From the NCBI GenBank assembly GCA_016508695.1, contig VNKQ01000011.1:558001-622000 (forward strand): a stretch of 64,000 bases of DNA, given 5' to 3'. Below, piece after piece: positions 24,715 through 35,004 of the stretch. A model generated the notes under the pieces. The model did no database searches. It was not told where the DNA came from and saw nothing but the letters and a program-made list of their open reading frames with translations. The position numbers and the translations under genes are program-made. This stretch comes from Hyphodiscus hymeniophilus (lineage: Eukaryota; Ascomycota; Leotiomycetes; Helotiales; Hyphodiscaceae). Position 1 is the first letter of the stretch; each line of letters opens with the position of its first letter.

Positions 24715-25953
24715 ATGTAAGTCGAAGTCTTCTCATCAACTATCGAAAATTGAATCTAATAATACAAAGGCATTTCATCCGTCGAGCAGCATTCCGTGCT
24801 GCGACATCCCCTTCCACCTCTTTCATCTCAAAACCTCGCTCTATCAACACATCATCTCCATTCGCCCTCCGATCAAAGAGTCAAAACGGTATTCCTTCAA
24901 TAGTGTTCAGACGATTTGCAAGCGATGAGACCAAGTCTTCCGAGGAGAAATCTTCTGTAGAATCCGCGGATAGCGACGACCACGGCGCAGTACGATCTGC
25001 GATTGATTCTGCGACCGAATCTGTGAGCACCTACGCCGGCGATGCCGCCGAGAGTTTGACCAGAAATGCCGAGCAAGCCAGAGACGCCGTTGTTGATAGT
25101 GCTGCCGCGGCCGCTTCTGGTCTTGGATTTTCCCCACGCGAGGACAGAAGAGACTCTAGACCTTCATATGGGGACAGAGCTGGCCGAAATGACAGACCTT
25201 CATACGGTGGCGACCGAGATGCGGGACGAGGGTTTGGTGATAGCAGAAGACCAGCATCTGGATTCCGCGAGCCAATGGCCTTGACTCCTTGCCCTAACGT
25301 CTACATTGGGAACCTCCTATTCGACGTCACTGCCAGCGACCTCGAGAGAGAGTTTGGCGAGTTTGGAACCGTTAAGTCGGCAGTCATTGCTGCCGATGCT
25401 AGAGGATTGAGCAAAGGGTACCGTTTCTTCCTTTCAAGTCTCGCCATGCATAACTAACAACCTTCTCTACAGCTTCGGATACGTTCAATTCGAAACCACT
25501 GCTCAAGCAGCAGCTGCTATCGAAGCTAAGCACCAGACCGTCTTCGAGGGTCGAAGACTTGTGGTCAACTACCAATCCGTCACCAAGCGCGAATACAAGG
25601 AGAACCCACCTTCCAAGACCCTCTTCATCGGTAATCTCGCATTCGAAATGTCCGATGCTGATCTCAACAAGCTCTTCCGCGACATTCGAAATGTCATTGA
25701 TGTCCGTGTTGCCATTGATAGACGCACCGGCCAGCCAAGAGGTTTCGCTCATGCAGACTTTGTTGACGTTGAGAGCGCAATAGCAGGCAAGGCCAAACTT
25801 GGGAAGCAGGAAATCTATGGCCGTCAATTGAGAGTCGACTTCAGCGCCGGGAATGGATATACGAGCAACCGTGGTGCTGGGGGTCGTGATGGGGGTCGTG
25901 ATGATGGTCGTGATGATGGTCGTGATGGAGGAGAGCGTCAAGAGCGATACTGA
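24715..25953 (+). CDS. Two-RRM RNA-binding protein, probably mitochondrial
   Basis: Exons 24715-24716, 24770-25417 and 25473-25953 give 376 residues. The first exon supplies only the A and T of the start codon. A 53-bp intron (donor GTAAGT, branch CTAAT, acceptor AAAG) brings in the G, and the frame continues MHFIRRAAFRAATS. No other in-frame ATG explains the basic, Ser/Ala-rich leader, which looks like a mitochondrial targeting peptide ending near FRRFAS. An acidic helical part, an Arg/Gly/Asp-rich linker and two RRMs follow. RRM1 (about 178-255) has RNP2 VYIGNL and RNP1 KGFGYVQF, split by a 55-bp intron. RRM2 (about 270-345) has LFIGNL and RGFAHADF. The tail is GRDDGRD-rich. A role in mitochondrial RNA metabolism is likely but inferred. 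Confidence 0.87.
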
Positions 25954-26659
25954 TCAATATTGCTGGCTTCGATGAGTGTCATATACCGTCAGAAAGGAGC
26001 GATTGTACGATTGGGTAGTGCATCACCAGCGGGTGGGCTTGTATGAAAAGCTGGTGGGGAGTCTGTTGGACTCTGGTCATTCTATATCTTGTCTTAAAGC
26101 CTCATCAATTGCTGCAGTTGTAAAATATGGGTCTTTGGGCAGGCGCAGATAGACACGATTTGGTCTTAAAAAGACAACACCCTACTCTCAGATTATTGGG
26201 CGGCTTTTCTTTTGTTAAACTGGAGAGATGATACATTAATTGAAAATGATTAACCACACTCTGCAAACTTTAATGAGCAGCAAATCCTATCCTATGCATG
26301 TGGACAGCGGCCATGTGACATTGTGACGAGGCTGGCGGAACTACTTTTCGCGACCTCGGCTTCTGCCGCTCGGCATACTGTACTCTCCGCGTTTAGAAAT
26401 ACATAACTCATCAATCCCCACATTGACAATCCCCATCTTCTCCCATCTTGCCAGCAAACAAAAAACCAAACAGATACGCACAATACAGTCACTTCTTGTA
26501 CAACAGTCCTACGGGCATTTTTCATTCGCATATAGACCGTACTAATTTTCGCATTCCTTCTGCCAAGCAAACGACTTCAGTGGCGGCCAATCTTACCAAT
26601 CGATCCTACAATTTTGATCTTACATTTCTGATCTTCTTTGATTTTGGGGATCATTCAAG
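25954..26659. other. Intergenic region between the RRM gene and PEX5
   Basis: This is the 3' flank of the RRM gene and the promoter/5' leader of PEX5. No further gene is supported. Confidence 0.5.
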
Positions 26660-28673
26660 ATGTCGTTTCTAGGCGGCGCGGAATGTTCAACTGCAGGAAA
26701 CCCTCTCAGTCAGTTTACCAAGCATGTCCAAGATGACAAGAGTCTGCAGAGGGATAGACTGGTGGGGAGGGGGCCAGGTGCAAGCATGCAGGGCATGCGA
26801 AGTACGGGCATGAATGGAAGTCAAGATAATGTGAGTTATTGATGTGTCAGAGGGATATTTGAAATCTGCTTGAACGCCTGGGAAGATCATTTATTGACAT
26901 GTGCCCGCAGATGATGAATGACTTCATGCAACAAAATGGCCAGCTACCCGAAGCCTTTGCCATGCAACACGACCTTCACCAGAATCCACTGATGCGAGCA
27001 GGATCAACGTCGCCCGGATTAAATAATGGATGGGCCCAGGAATACCATCCCGGGGTGGAAGATCATGCCCATATGGAGGCTGCTTTCCGAGCTCCAAAGG
27101 GAGCTACTTTCAGCCCGGCAGACTACGCACGATTCCAGCAGATAAACCAAAGCTCCGCTAGGGCGGCGAGTCCTATGGCGCAAAACATGGGAAATGGTTA
27201 CTCGGCTTACCCAGGGTCACAAATGGGCATGGGCGGAATGGGCATGATGGGGATGAACGGCATGGGAATGGGCATGGGAATGATGAACCGACCAAACTAC
27301 CAACAAGCGCCTCAAAGTTTCACTCAGGACAAAGGCAAAGGGAAAATGATAGAACTGGATGATGAGCACTGGGAAGAGCAGTTCAAAGCGATTGATCTGC
27401 AGGGACAAGAAAAAGATGAGAGCCTTGCTGCAGAAGCAGAGCTCGATCAAATGGACAGGTCAGTCCTTGAATCCGAAACCAATGAGTTTGGTGATTTCGA
27501 GTCTATCTGGAGAGGCATACAAGCTGAAACCGAGGCTGCTAGGGAGATGGTTTCCGACGAAAACATGGGGATCCATATGGGTGATTTCGATCAATGGGAT
27601 GGCTTTGATAGTATGGGAACTCACCAATCAGCATTTCGAGATCCGCAATTGGGAGAATACATGTTTGAGGAGGACAACATCTTCAAGGACGTTAACAATC
27701 CGTTCGAGGAAGGTGTGCGAATAATGCACGAGGGTGGCAATCTGTCACTAGCAGCTCTCGCCTTCGAAGCGGCAGTTCAGAGAGATCCACAACATATCGA
27801 TGCCTGGGTGTTGCTGGGATCTGCACAAGCACAAAATGAGAAAGAAACACCTGCCATCCGAGCTTTAGAACAAACGCTGAAGTTAGATCCTAATAATCTC
27901 ACAGCTCTAATGGGCCTAGCAGTCTCATACACAAACGAAGGCTATGACAGCACGGCCTATCGGACCCTCGAACGTTGGCTCTCTATCAAGTATCCCGATA
28001 TCATCTCCCCCTCACAACTATCCTCGACTGCAGAAGTAGGCTTCACAGATAGACATCAGCTGCACGAGAAAGTCACAGATCTTTTCATCCTTGCAGCACA
28101 GAAGTCGCCAGATGGAGAACACATGGACCCAGATGTACAAGTCGGATTGGGAGTTCTATTCTACGGAGCCGAAGATTACGACAAAGCGGTGGACTGTTTC
28201 TCCTCGGCGCTTGCCTCGACGGAGTCAGGATCAAGCAATCAAAGAGACCAGGTTCATCTCCTCTGGAACCGACTAGGAGCCACATTGGCCAACAGTGGAA
28301 GAAGCGAAGAAGCCATTGCTGCCTACGAGAAAGCTCTTACTCTTCGCACGAACTTCGTGCGAGCTCGATATAATCTGGGAGTGAGCTGTATCAACATCGG
28401 CTGTTACGAAGAAGCTGCATCCCATCTCCTCGGCGCTTTGGCAATGCACAAGGTGGTCGAGAATGAAGGACGAGAGAAAGCCAGAGATATCCTGGGGGCG
28501 GAGATGGAAACGTCACTGAAGCCGAGCTTGAGCGGATGATCAGCCAGAACCAGAGCACCAACCTGTACGATACCTTGAGGAGGGTTTTCAGTCAGATGGG
28601 CAGGAGAGACTTGGCAGAGCGGGTAGTGGTTGGCATGGAAGTAGAGGGATTCCGAGCAGATTTTGATTTCTGA
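26660..28673 (+). CDS. PEX5: PEX5, peroxisomal PTS1 receptor, frameshifted near the 3' end
   Basis: Exon 1 is 26660-26830 and exon 2 runs from 26911. The N-terminus MSFLGGAECSTAGNPLSQF holds the conserved Cys9 that is mono-ubiquitinated for recycling. Pentapeptide WxxxF/Y-type motifs for Pex14/Pex13 binding occur as WEEQF, IWRGI and WDGF near residues 210, 256 and 284. TPR repeats from about residue 320 to 560 form the SKL-binding domain (for example ALAFEAAVQRDPQHIDAWVL and AYEKALTLRTNFVRARYNLG). The open frame stops at 28539, but the conserved tail is present in the next frame as ERMISQNQSTNLYDTLRRVF, QMGRRDLAERVV and a final DFDF, ending with TGA at 28671-28673. One missing G in the GGGGG run at 28494-28498 explains this. 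It is either a sequencing error or a real truncating mutation. Confidence 0.93.
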
Positions 28674-29661
28674 ATCAGATGGCTCTCACGGGAGTGCCTG
28701 GAGCTTTAGATTGATAGTATGAAGCTTGGCAAGGATGCAAAAGTAACGGCAATGACATGGCGAAGAGCATCACAGTCTGACTCTGTGATCGGGGGGCGGT
28801 CATGACCCCGAGTGATTGGGCGGCCTCCGCTCCCCTTTTTACCATCCTACTACCCTTTCCTCGATGTCGCGGTAGTTCCACACTGATTTTCCTTTCAGTT
28901 CTGATTCCCATTATCATCGCGTATCTAATCTAAGGTCGACCTCGATTTCTGAAGCTACCCTGGCTACATTGGGGAGAGCTTCAATGATACAATCACTTCA
29001 ATAGCCATTCCTTTTTTGCTCTGTTAACAACAAAGCGCTTGGGAGTCGGGGGCCTGTTGAAAATAGCAAGATTCCACCTCATCTCTTGTTTCAGCAATCG
29101 GGCTTTCAACTCTTTCACCAAAGCACCTTTCTAAAGCTACTCTAGCTACTAGTGGGTGCCATTGGGAAGATCTCTAATAATACAATCCCTTTAATAGCCA
29201 TTCCCTTTTTGCTCTTTTGACAACAAAGCGCCTGGGAGTCGGGGCTTTTTGAAAATAGCAAGATTCCACCTCGTCTATTGTTTTAGCGATCGGGCTTTCA
29301 ACTCTTTCACAAAATCACCTTTGTGATTTGTGACTACAACTCTTGATTGGCTCCCTACATGTAACCTTCGACCAAGTGATGCGTTAATGGTCTCTTTGTC
29401 ATGTAGAAAGTTTCCCAAATGCGTCAAGAACGGATGCATATGTAAGGAAAGTTCTTTGTAGAATGTGAATTCACAATTTTGCACATTTATTGAAGGGTTT
29501 TCAACAGTCTTTTTGCTTTTTTCGAGATGATTTGATGCAAAACCAGAGACGATCATATCTGTTAACTACCTTGGGCCTCGGTCATCAATCACCTATTTTG
29601 AAGCGACCGGAAGCAACGCTTATACCAATTATCTTTTGGGCAAAAGCAAACGACCACCGCC
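28674..29661. other. Intergenic region with a tandem duplication
   Basis: Apart from the 182-bp direct duplication listed separately, no gene is supported. Confidence 0.5.
28951..29324 (+). repeat. Tandem direct duplication, two diverged copies
   Basis: Copy 1 covers about 28951-29132 and copy 2 about 29133-29324. Shared blocks include AATAGCCATTCC, ACAACAAAGCGC, GAAAATAGCAAGATTCCACC and CGGGCTTTCAACTCTTTCAC in the same order and spacing. Copies differ by scattered substitutions and small indels, so the duplication is not recent. No coding capacity or terminal repeats are visible. Confidence 0.9.
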
Positions 29662-32600
29662 ATGTCGAATCTCTTCAAAAACTTCGGCGAGAAGATTAGC
29701 GGATCTAAGAAGAAGTCAAAGTGTGAAGATGACCACCTTGCGAGAGAAAGAGCAGAGAAGGCAGCAATACCTATCCCAGAAGCTGAGCCTCGTCAAAACG
29801 ACCTGGAATTTAGTAAGATGACGATAGGAGTTGCCCTCGTTAGAGGGAGACCCGACGAACAAAAGCCTGTATTTATTGCACTTGCGAGACTTCTGCTTCC
29901 CGATCGAGTACATTTGGCCGAACATGCCACCGGCTACAGTTACGACTTGTTGAAGAAGGAGATAGAAATACAAATGAACAAACTGTATGGTGACCACGAA
30001 GTAGATACTAAACATGGTTTCTTCTCGTATTTCGAAAACGACGGCCTGGGACTACCGACAATCAAGGACCAGGATAGTTTTGAGGTCGGTTTGAATCATC
30101 TCTATCACAGGCGCCGTGAGACTGAAGTAACGACATTGATATTCCAACCAGAGCGAGAGGAAGTTCGGCTGGCAAGAGTTGCAGAAGAAGAGGAATTAGC
30201 GAGACTGAATCGGGAGCTGGAGAAGGACGAGGCGCTGGCAGAGAGAGATAGGCAGCTTGCACATGAGCGCGAGTTGGCAGAAGAAAAAGAAGCTCAAATC
30301 AGCCAGGAAGAGTATGAAGCCAAATTTCGTCAGATACAGGCTGGCAGCCAAGAACCTGGATTTGTGATTGGGATTAAAAGCAGCAACACCCAGCTACATT
30401 CTCCACCACCAAGCGAAGGAGTTTCACGAAGTACTTCGCAAAGCGAGCTACAAGGCTCCGATACTGGTAGAGGAACGCCGGTGGTGACACCAAGATCGTC
30501 ACCAAGATCGTCACGCGAGACTCCTGAAGATAGAGCTGTACGATTCAAAACTCTCTGGGATGAGAAAGAAAGAGTACTCTTCCAAAAAGGTGGAGATGGC
30601 AGGACAGAACAGGAAGTTGCGAGCAAGATCCGCGTTGATGAAAATGCTGATGAAGACGAAGGCATGGTCGCAGAAGTCGAGGAGGAGGACGAAGATGATG
30701 AGATTGCCCAAGAGGATATAGCAGTGGTCAAGTGAGTTTCAATTTCCGAGATGGAACGTCTCAAACATTCAATTTTTCTCACCGCTTCTGAGTTGTACTG
30801 ATGCGCTGATAGGCTTCGAGCTTTACTTGACATGCCCGAATTGGCTCAATTGCAAACTACAGATTGCTTTTATGAAGACAATATGGATCGCTGGAAAGAG
30901 TGCTGCAAGATGTTCGGTATAGACCCGGACAAGACCGGTATTGATGAACGTGTAACAGTTGCTGGCCTCAAGACAAGAATCTATCAATACCAGGCCTTCG
31001 GAGTCTAGTAAGTCTTTATCCAGCACTCCTCTTCCTTTCTGAGATATTCTCCACTCTTCTCCAGCATCTGCTATAGATGTGTCGATTTTAGAGCATTTCC
31101 CAAATCTCAAACGGTTGCTGACTGAAGACAAGCTGGCAAATGATTACTTCTAGGACATATGGCGGTGGATTTGTGGCTGACGATATGGGACTCGGAAAGA
31201 CACTTTCGTTCCTGTCGTACATGGTGGTAGAGAGACAGCTCTCAATCTTATGGAAAAGAGTGAACGAAGCAAGAAGGCTCAAACAAGACACACACTTACA
31301 AGACAACGCCCAGGATCAAAGCTCCACGGCGGTATGTCCGAGTCCCAGAGAAATAGGCTGGATAGCTTGTCCTTGCAGCAATCTAAACCCGACGTCTCGG
31401 ATGAAGCCGAAATCTGGTTTGAGAATGGCTTGTGTACCGACAGGGCTCGTACGCGTTTGGTTCGACCAGTGGAAGACTCATATTGACTTGGAGAGAAATA
31501 AAGAGCTTGGACTCAACATAATAATCGATCATAAAGGGGCCTTCGATAATAACTCGAAACAGGCCGACTTATTGTCCATGAGCGATCATCCACAACAGAT
31601 CTCACGCGCGGCTGCCGACCGGGCCATGAGAGATGGAAAGATAACCATCACCCCAAAACCACACCAAGATGGGACCCTGCTTGTGACTACTAAAGAGACC
31701 TATTCTCTCTGGGAAAAAAGGCACGCCTATGAGGTTGACGTACGTGGAAAGAAACAAAAGGGGATTGCGTTGGCCTTCGGTATTGCAATGATTGACGAGT
31801 CTCATGAGGACGGTGGAAAGAAAGGTTTTGGCAGATCCAAGACTGTTCACGACCTACCAAGCGGCAACGAACCGTTCATTTGGGGCTACTCAGGAACTCC
31901 GCTGTCAGAAACACCTTGGAACTTAGAGGGCATTCTTTCCGCTATTCAGAAACATACCGGGCCGAAAACGCAGACTATTTCAACCTACACGGAGACTTTC
32001 TGCCAGAAGCTGCAAAGACTTGGCGAAGAATTCAAAGTCCAGAAAGACTCCGGGACCAATGTTGATGATATTGACAGGATCATGGAGGACTTCAAGCCTT
32101 TGCTACTCAGCCTTCTGCTAAGAAGGGTTCAAAGCACAACGTGGTTTGGTCACCCATTGATTAAACTCAAGCCGCATATCCACCAAGACGTGAGGCTTCA
32201 ACACAAAAGACCAATCTGCACTCAGCAAGATGTTGTATCCTTCGAAGCCGAATCTCAATCCGAAAAGGATGTGTGCCTTGCAAGATCACAGGAAAAGTTT
32301 GATAAGGACCCCAGTTCCCGACGATCAAATGTTCGCCCAACAAAGCTAGGCTTCAACACAGTGTGCACCTTAGAATGGAGGTCATGTCTCTTAGCCACTT
32401 TCCCCTGGCTCATCAAGCTGGTAACGCCGGAGTCTGCAAATCCGATGACCCTCTCCGCAATGGAAGCTGTGAAGATGAGAGGCTCGGACAATTATGAAAG
32501 GAACAGCGGCTATTTTAAGAGCCTTAGAAAGATCGTCGAGACTAGCCCAAAAGTCTTGTGGCTCTTTGACTTCATCAGTCACCTAGAAAGCATGAGGGAC

Positions 32601-33151
32601 GTCAATGGGGAAGAAGAAAAGCTAATCATAGTAACAAGGTTCCCTCAAGTTGCTTTCATTCTGCATTTGGTAGGCAACATCGAACACATTTACCGTCAGA
32701 GCAATTGGCTAACTTGAAGCAGTTCCTACAGCAGTACCTTCCCCACCTGAAGGACAGAATAGGCCTGGTCACAGGTGGGATGCGGCTGAAGGAGAAGACG
32801 GAGACAATCAACGCATTTGCCGGGAAAGAGCAAGTTGCCAGCAAAAGGGACATCAAGATCCTCATTGGGACTGCTCGACTGCTAGGAGTCGGGCTCCAGC
32901 TGACTCGGGCATGCAATCTCGTCTTGATGGAACCTGACGCCAACTTCGACCGAGAAATGCAAGGATATTCCAGGGTTCACAGAATTGGTCAGAAGAACCC
33001 GGTTTCTTATTCTTACCGCTTGATCGACGAGGCAAGTGAGATTGAGCAACGGATTGTGAAGAGACAGGCGGATCGGAAGCAGAGCCCAGGCCCGAGGCTC
33101 TCGCAAGAAGAGCTCCAGAAGATCATTCATGGACACCAAGAACTGGCATAG
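29662..33151 (+). CDS. SNF2-family DNA-dependent ATPase / helicase-like protein
   Basis: Exons 29662-30731, 30813-31007, 31133-32669 and 32720-33151 give 1,077 residues. The last acceptor could be 3 bases later. The first 350 residues are charged and coiled-coil-like (EEELARLNRELEKDEALAER), ending in a long acidic run. The ATPase core starts after YQAFGVYWQMITSR. Motif I is GGFVADDMGLGKT (about 431-443), motif II is MIDESH (about 642), and the segment after it is WGYSGTPLSETPWNLEGIL. The C-terminal lobe has ILIGTARLLGVGLQLTRA (motif V) and EMQGYSRVHRIGQKNP (motif VI), so both RecA lobes are complete. DESH replaces the more usual DEGH/DEAH. Such proteins are often expanded in ascomycetes. A chromatin or repair role is plausible, but no accessory domain (RING, bromo, chromo) points to one. 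Confidence 0.87.
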
Positions 33152-33331
33152 GGAGGAGGAGCTAGTGCTCAAAGACTCGAATATAGGTAGTACGTTGAGA
33201 TATGGTTTGTATATATCATTTGTAGATTGGAATGCCTCTGTTAGCTTACCTCTGCACTCATTTTCCAAATCTCGTAAGTTCAGGGGGTCGCTTAGCAATT
33301 GAGCTGAAAATTCGAAACAGTCATTCTGCTC

Positions 33332-33991
33332 CTACTTGCTCTCCTTTACAACCGCCAAAATGAACCCGTCAAACATCTCCTCCGAATTGTCCTTAATACT
33401 AGAAACCGTAGGGACAAGTGTCGCGGTCACCTTCTCTTCCCTGCCGACCTTCGTCACCAGAGACTCGCCCTCCGACTCGCCCTCGAGCAATTCCCGGACT
33501 ACATTGTCGATATAAATGCATCCATTCCCCCTCGCCAACTTCACCGCCCACTGGAAGTAGTCCCACTGCTCGTCCCAATCCGCATCGATGAAAACGAAGT
33601 CGAACTTCCGGCCCTCCGAAGCGAGCTTGGGAAGAACATCCAAGGCGGCGCCGAGAATGATCTCGACATCGAGGCCCTTGGTATTCTCCAATGCAACGTC
33701 TCGGTGCTTTGGATCGATCTCAATGCTCGTGACTTTTGCACCGGTGTTCGCGAACCAGATCGTCGAATAGCCTCCCAGGGTCCCGATTTCGAGAACGGTC
33801 TTGGCGTTCATGAGTTGACACTGAATGGCTAGATATTGGCCTTGGAGAGGAGTGATGGTGATATCGGGGAGGCCGTTGGCAGCCGAGTTGGTGAGTGCAT
33901 GGTCCAGTCGAGAGTCTGGCTTGAGTAGACTCTTTTTCGCTTGAGCGTCAATGATGTAGGCCTGATCGAGTCTGTCGGTCGATGAAGACAT
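33332..33991 (-). CDS. Class I SAM-dependent O-methyltransferase (catechol-OMT-like)
   Basis: A single exon of 219 residues starts MSSSTDRLDQAYIIDAQAKK. The frame stays open upstream to 34339, but that part has no conserved sequence, so the ATG at 33991 is preferred. SAM-binding motif I is VLEIGTLGGYSTIW (about residues 65-78). The acidic ribose-binding IEIDPKHRDVALEN follows, then the metal-site segments FVFIDADWDEQWDYF and YIDNVVR. These mark the small, divalent-cation-dependent OMT family (Methyltransf_3). It would methylate a catechol or other vicinal hydroxyl. The gene converges with the SNF2 gene (180 bp between stops). No pathway partner is adjacent. It lies 16 kb from the RiPP-like locus, so a link is not supported. 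Confidence 0.88.
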   Translation of the reverse strand: MSSSTDRLDQAYIIDAQAKKSLLKPDSRLDHALTNSAANGLPDITITPLQGQYLAIQCQLMNAKTVLEIGTLGGYSTIWFANTGAKVTSIEIDPKHRDVALENTKGLDVEIILGAALDVLPKLASEGRKFDFVFIDADWDEQWDYFQWAVKLARGNGCIYIDNVVRELLEGESEGESLVTKVGREEKVTATLVPTVSSIKDNSEEMFDGFILAVVKESK

Positions 33992-35004
33992 TTTGGAGTT
34001 TAGGTTTGGATGGAGGGTAGATGTGATGGTTGTTCGCTTAACAGCGCGAGTCTGAGTGTGACAAGAGACCGTGTTTGTTCTGGACTGAATGATTTGCGTC
34101 TGAATGACGGAGTAATCTGTAAAAAGAAGCCTCGAAATATTTACTTCGAGTCTCCTTCTTGGACAAATATCATGGAATATATGTACTTCCGGTCCCCTTT
34201 CGGATACGGAATTTCCTGAACTCTCGGCTCGCACGTAAAAAGTACAAATTATATCCGAGCTCCGGGGTGAGGCCTGGCTTGACCTTGCTTGCGCGTCCTC
34301 AACGCCGACATCGATGAATGAAAGCAGTGAAGCGACCACTACAAGGGAAAGAACCCCTCCGGATCAATGCAACTGCCACTGCAGAACATCAAATTAGGTG
34401 AAGAGTGACGCGTCGCCATTACTGTACTGAGGCTTTCGAGGCATCATCGAGTCACCAGCAGCGTAACGGAGCATCCTAATACGGCAGAGCCCCTGACTCG
34501 GCCTCTTCATTGGCTTCACGGACGAGCAATGCTTCATGAAAGACAATAGTTGTGTATAGCTTTCAAGCCGCCATGACATTGGCGGTCGTTACCTTTGTCG
34601 TCACTTGGCAACGGTCGGGTCAGGGTCGCCAATGGAGTACTCTGCTTATATGCCACCTTGGCGTCGTCGTAATTCTTTTATAAAAAAGCCATAGGAGTGG
34701 GCTTTTCTGCATGGGACATTGACCCGTGGGTAATCGTAGCGATTCCCGCTATTTTTGTGACCCTTCTTTTCTCCTTGAGAGTGAGGTACGCTGCTTGGAA
34801 CAATTTAAAAGGATGCGTGTAACAGTTACGGGTCCGTAGTGGCGGGCCACCACCGTCCTCGGGGCACTTGCCTTGCGATGCAGTCTGTTATTCACAGTTA
34901 ATCAAGAAGTGCGTATAACTTCCTTTTTCCAGACGACCTCAAAGATCGGATGCTTGCTGTGTTCAATTCAAGCTTTTATTCCCCATATTCAACACACGCG
35001 AAGA
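33992..35004. other. Intergenic region, no supported gene
   Basis: This is the promoter of the O-methyltransferase and the 3' flank of PEX6. A short frame at 34394-34579 (minus) is not convincing. Confidence 0.45.

Noticed and set aside
33992..34339. N-terminal extension of the O-methyltransferase frame
   Set aside because: Open but unlike any methyltransferase leader. The internal ATG at 33991 gives the normal family length.
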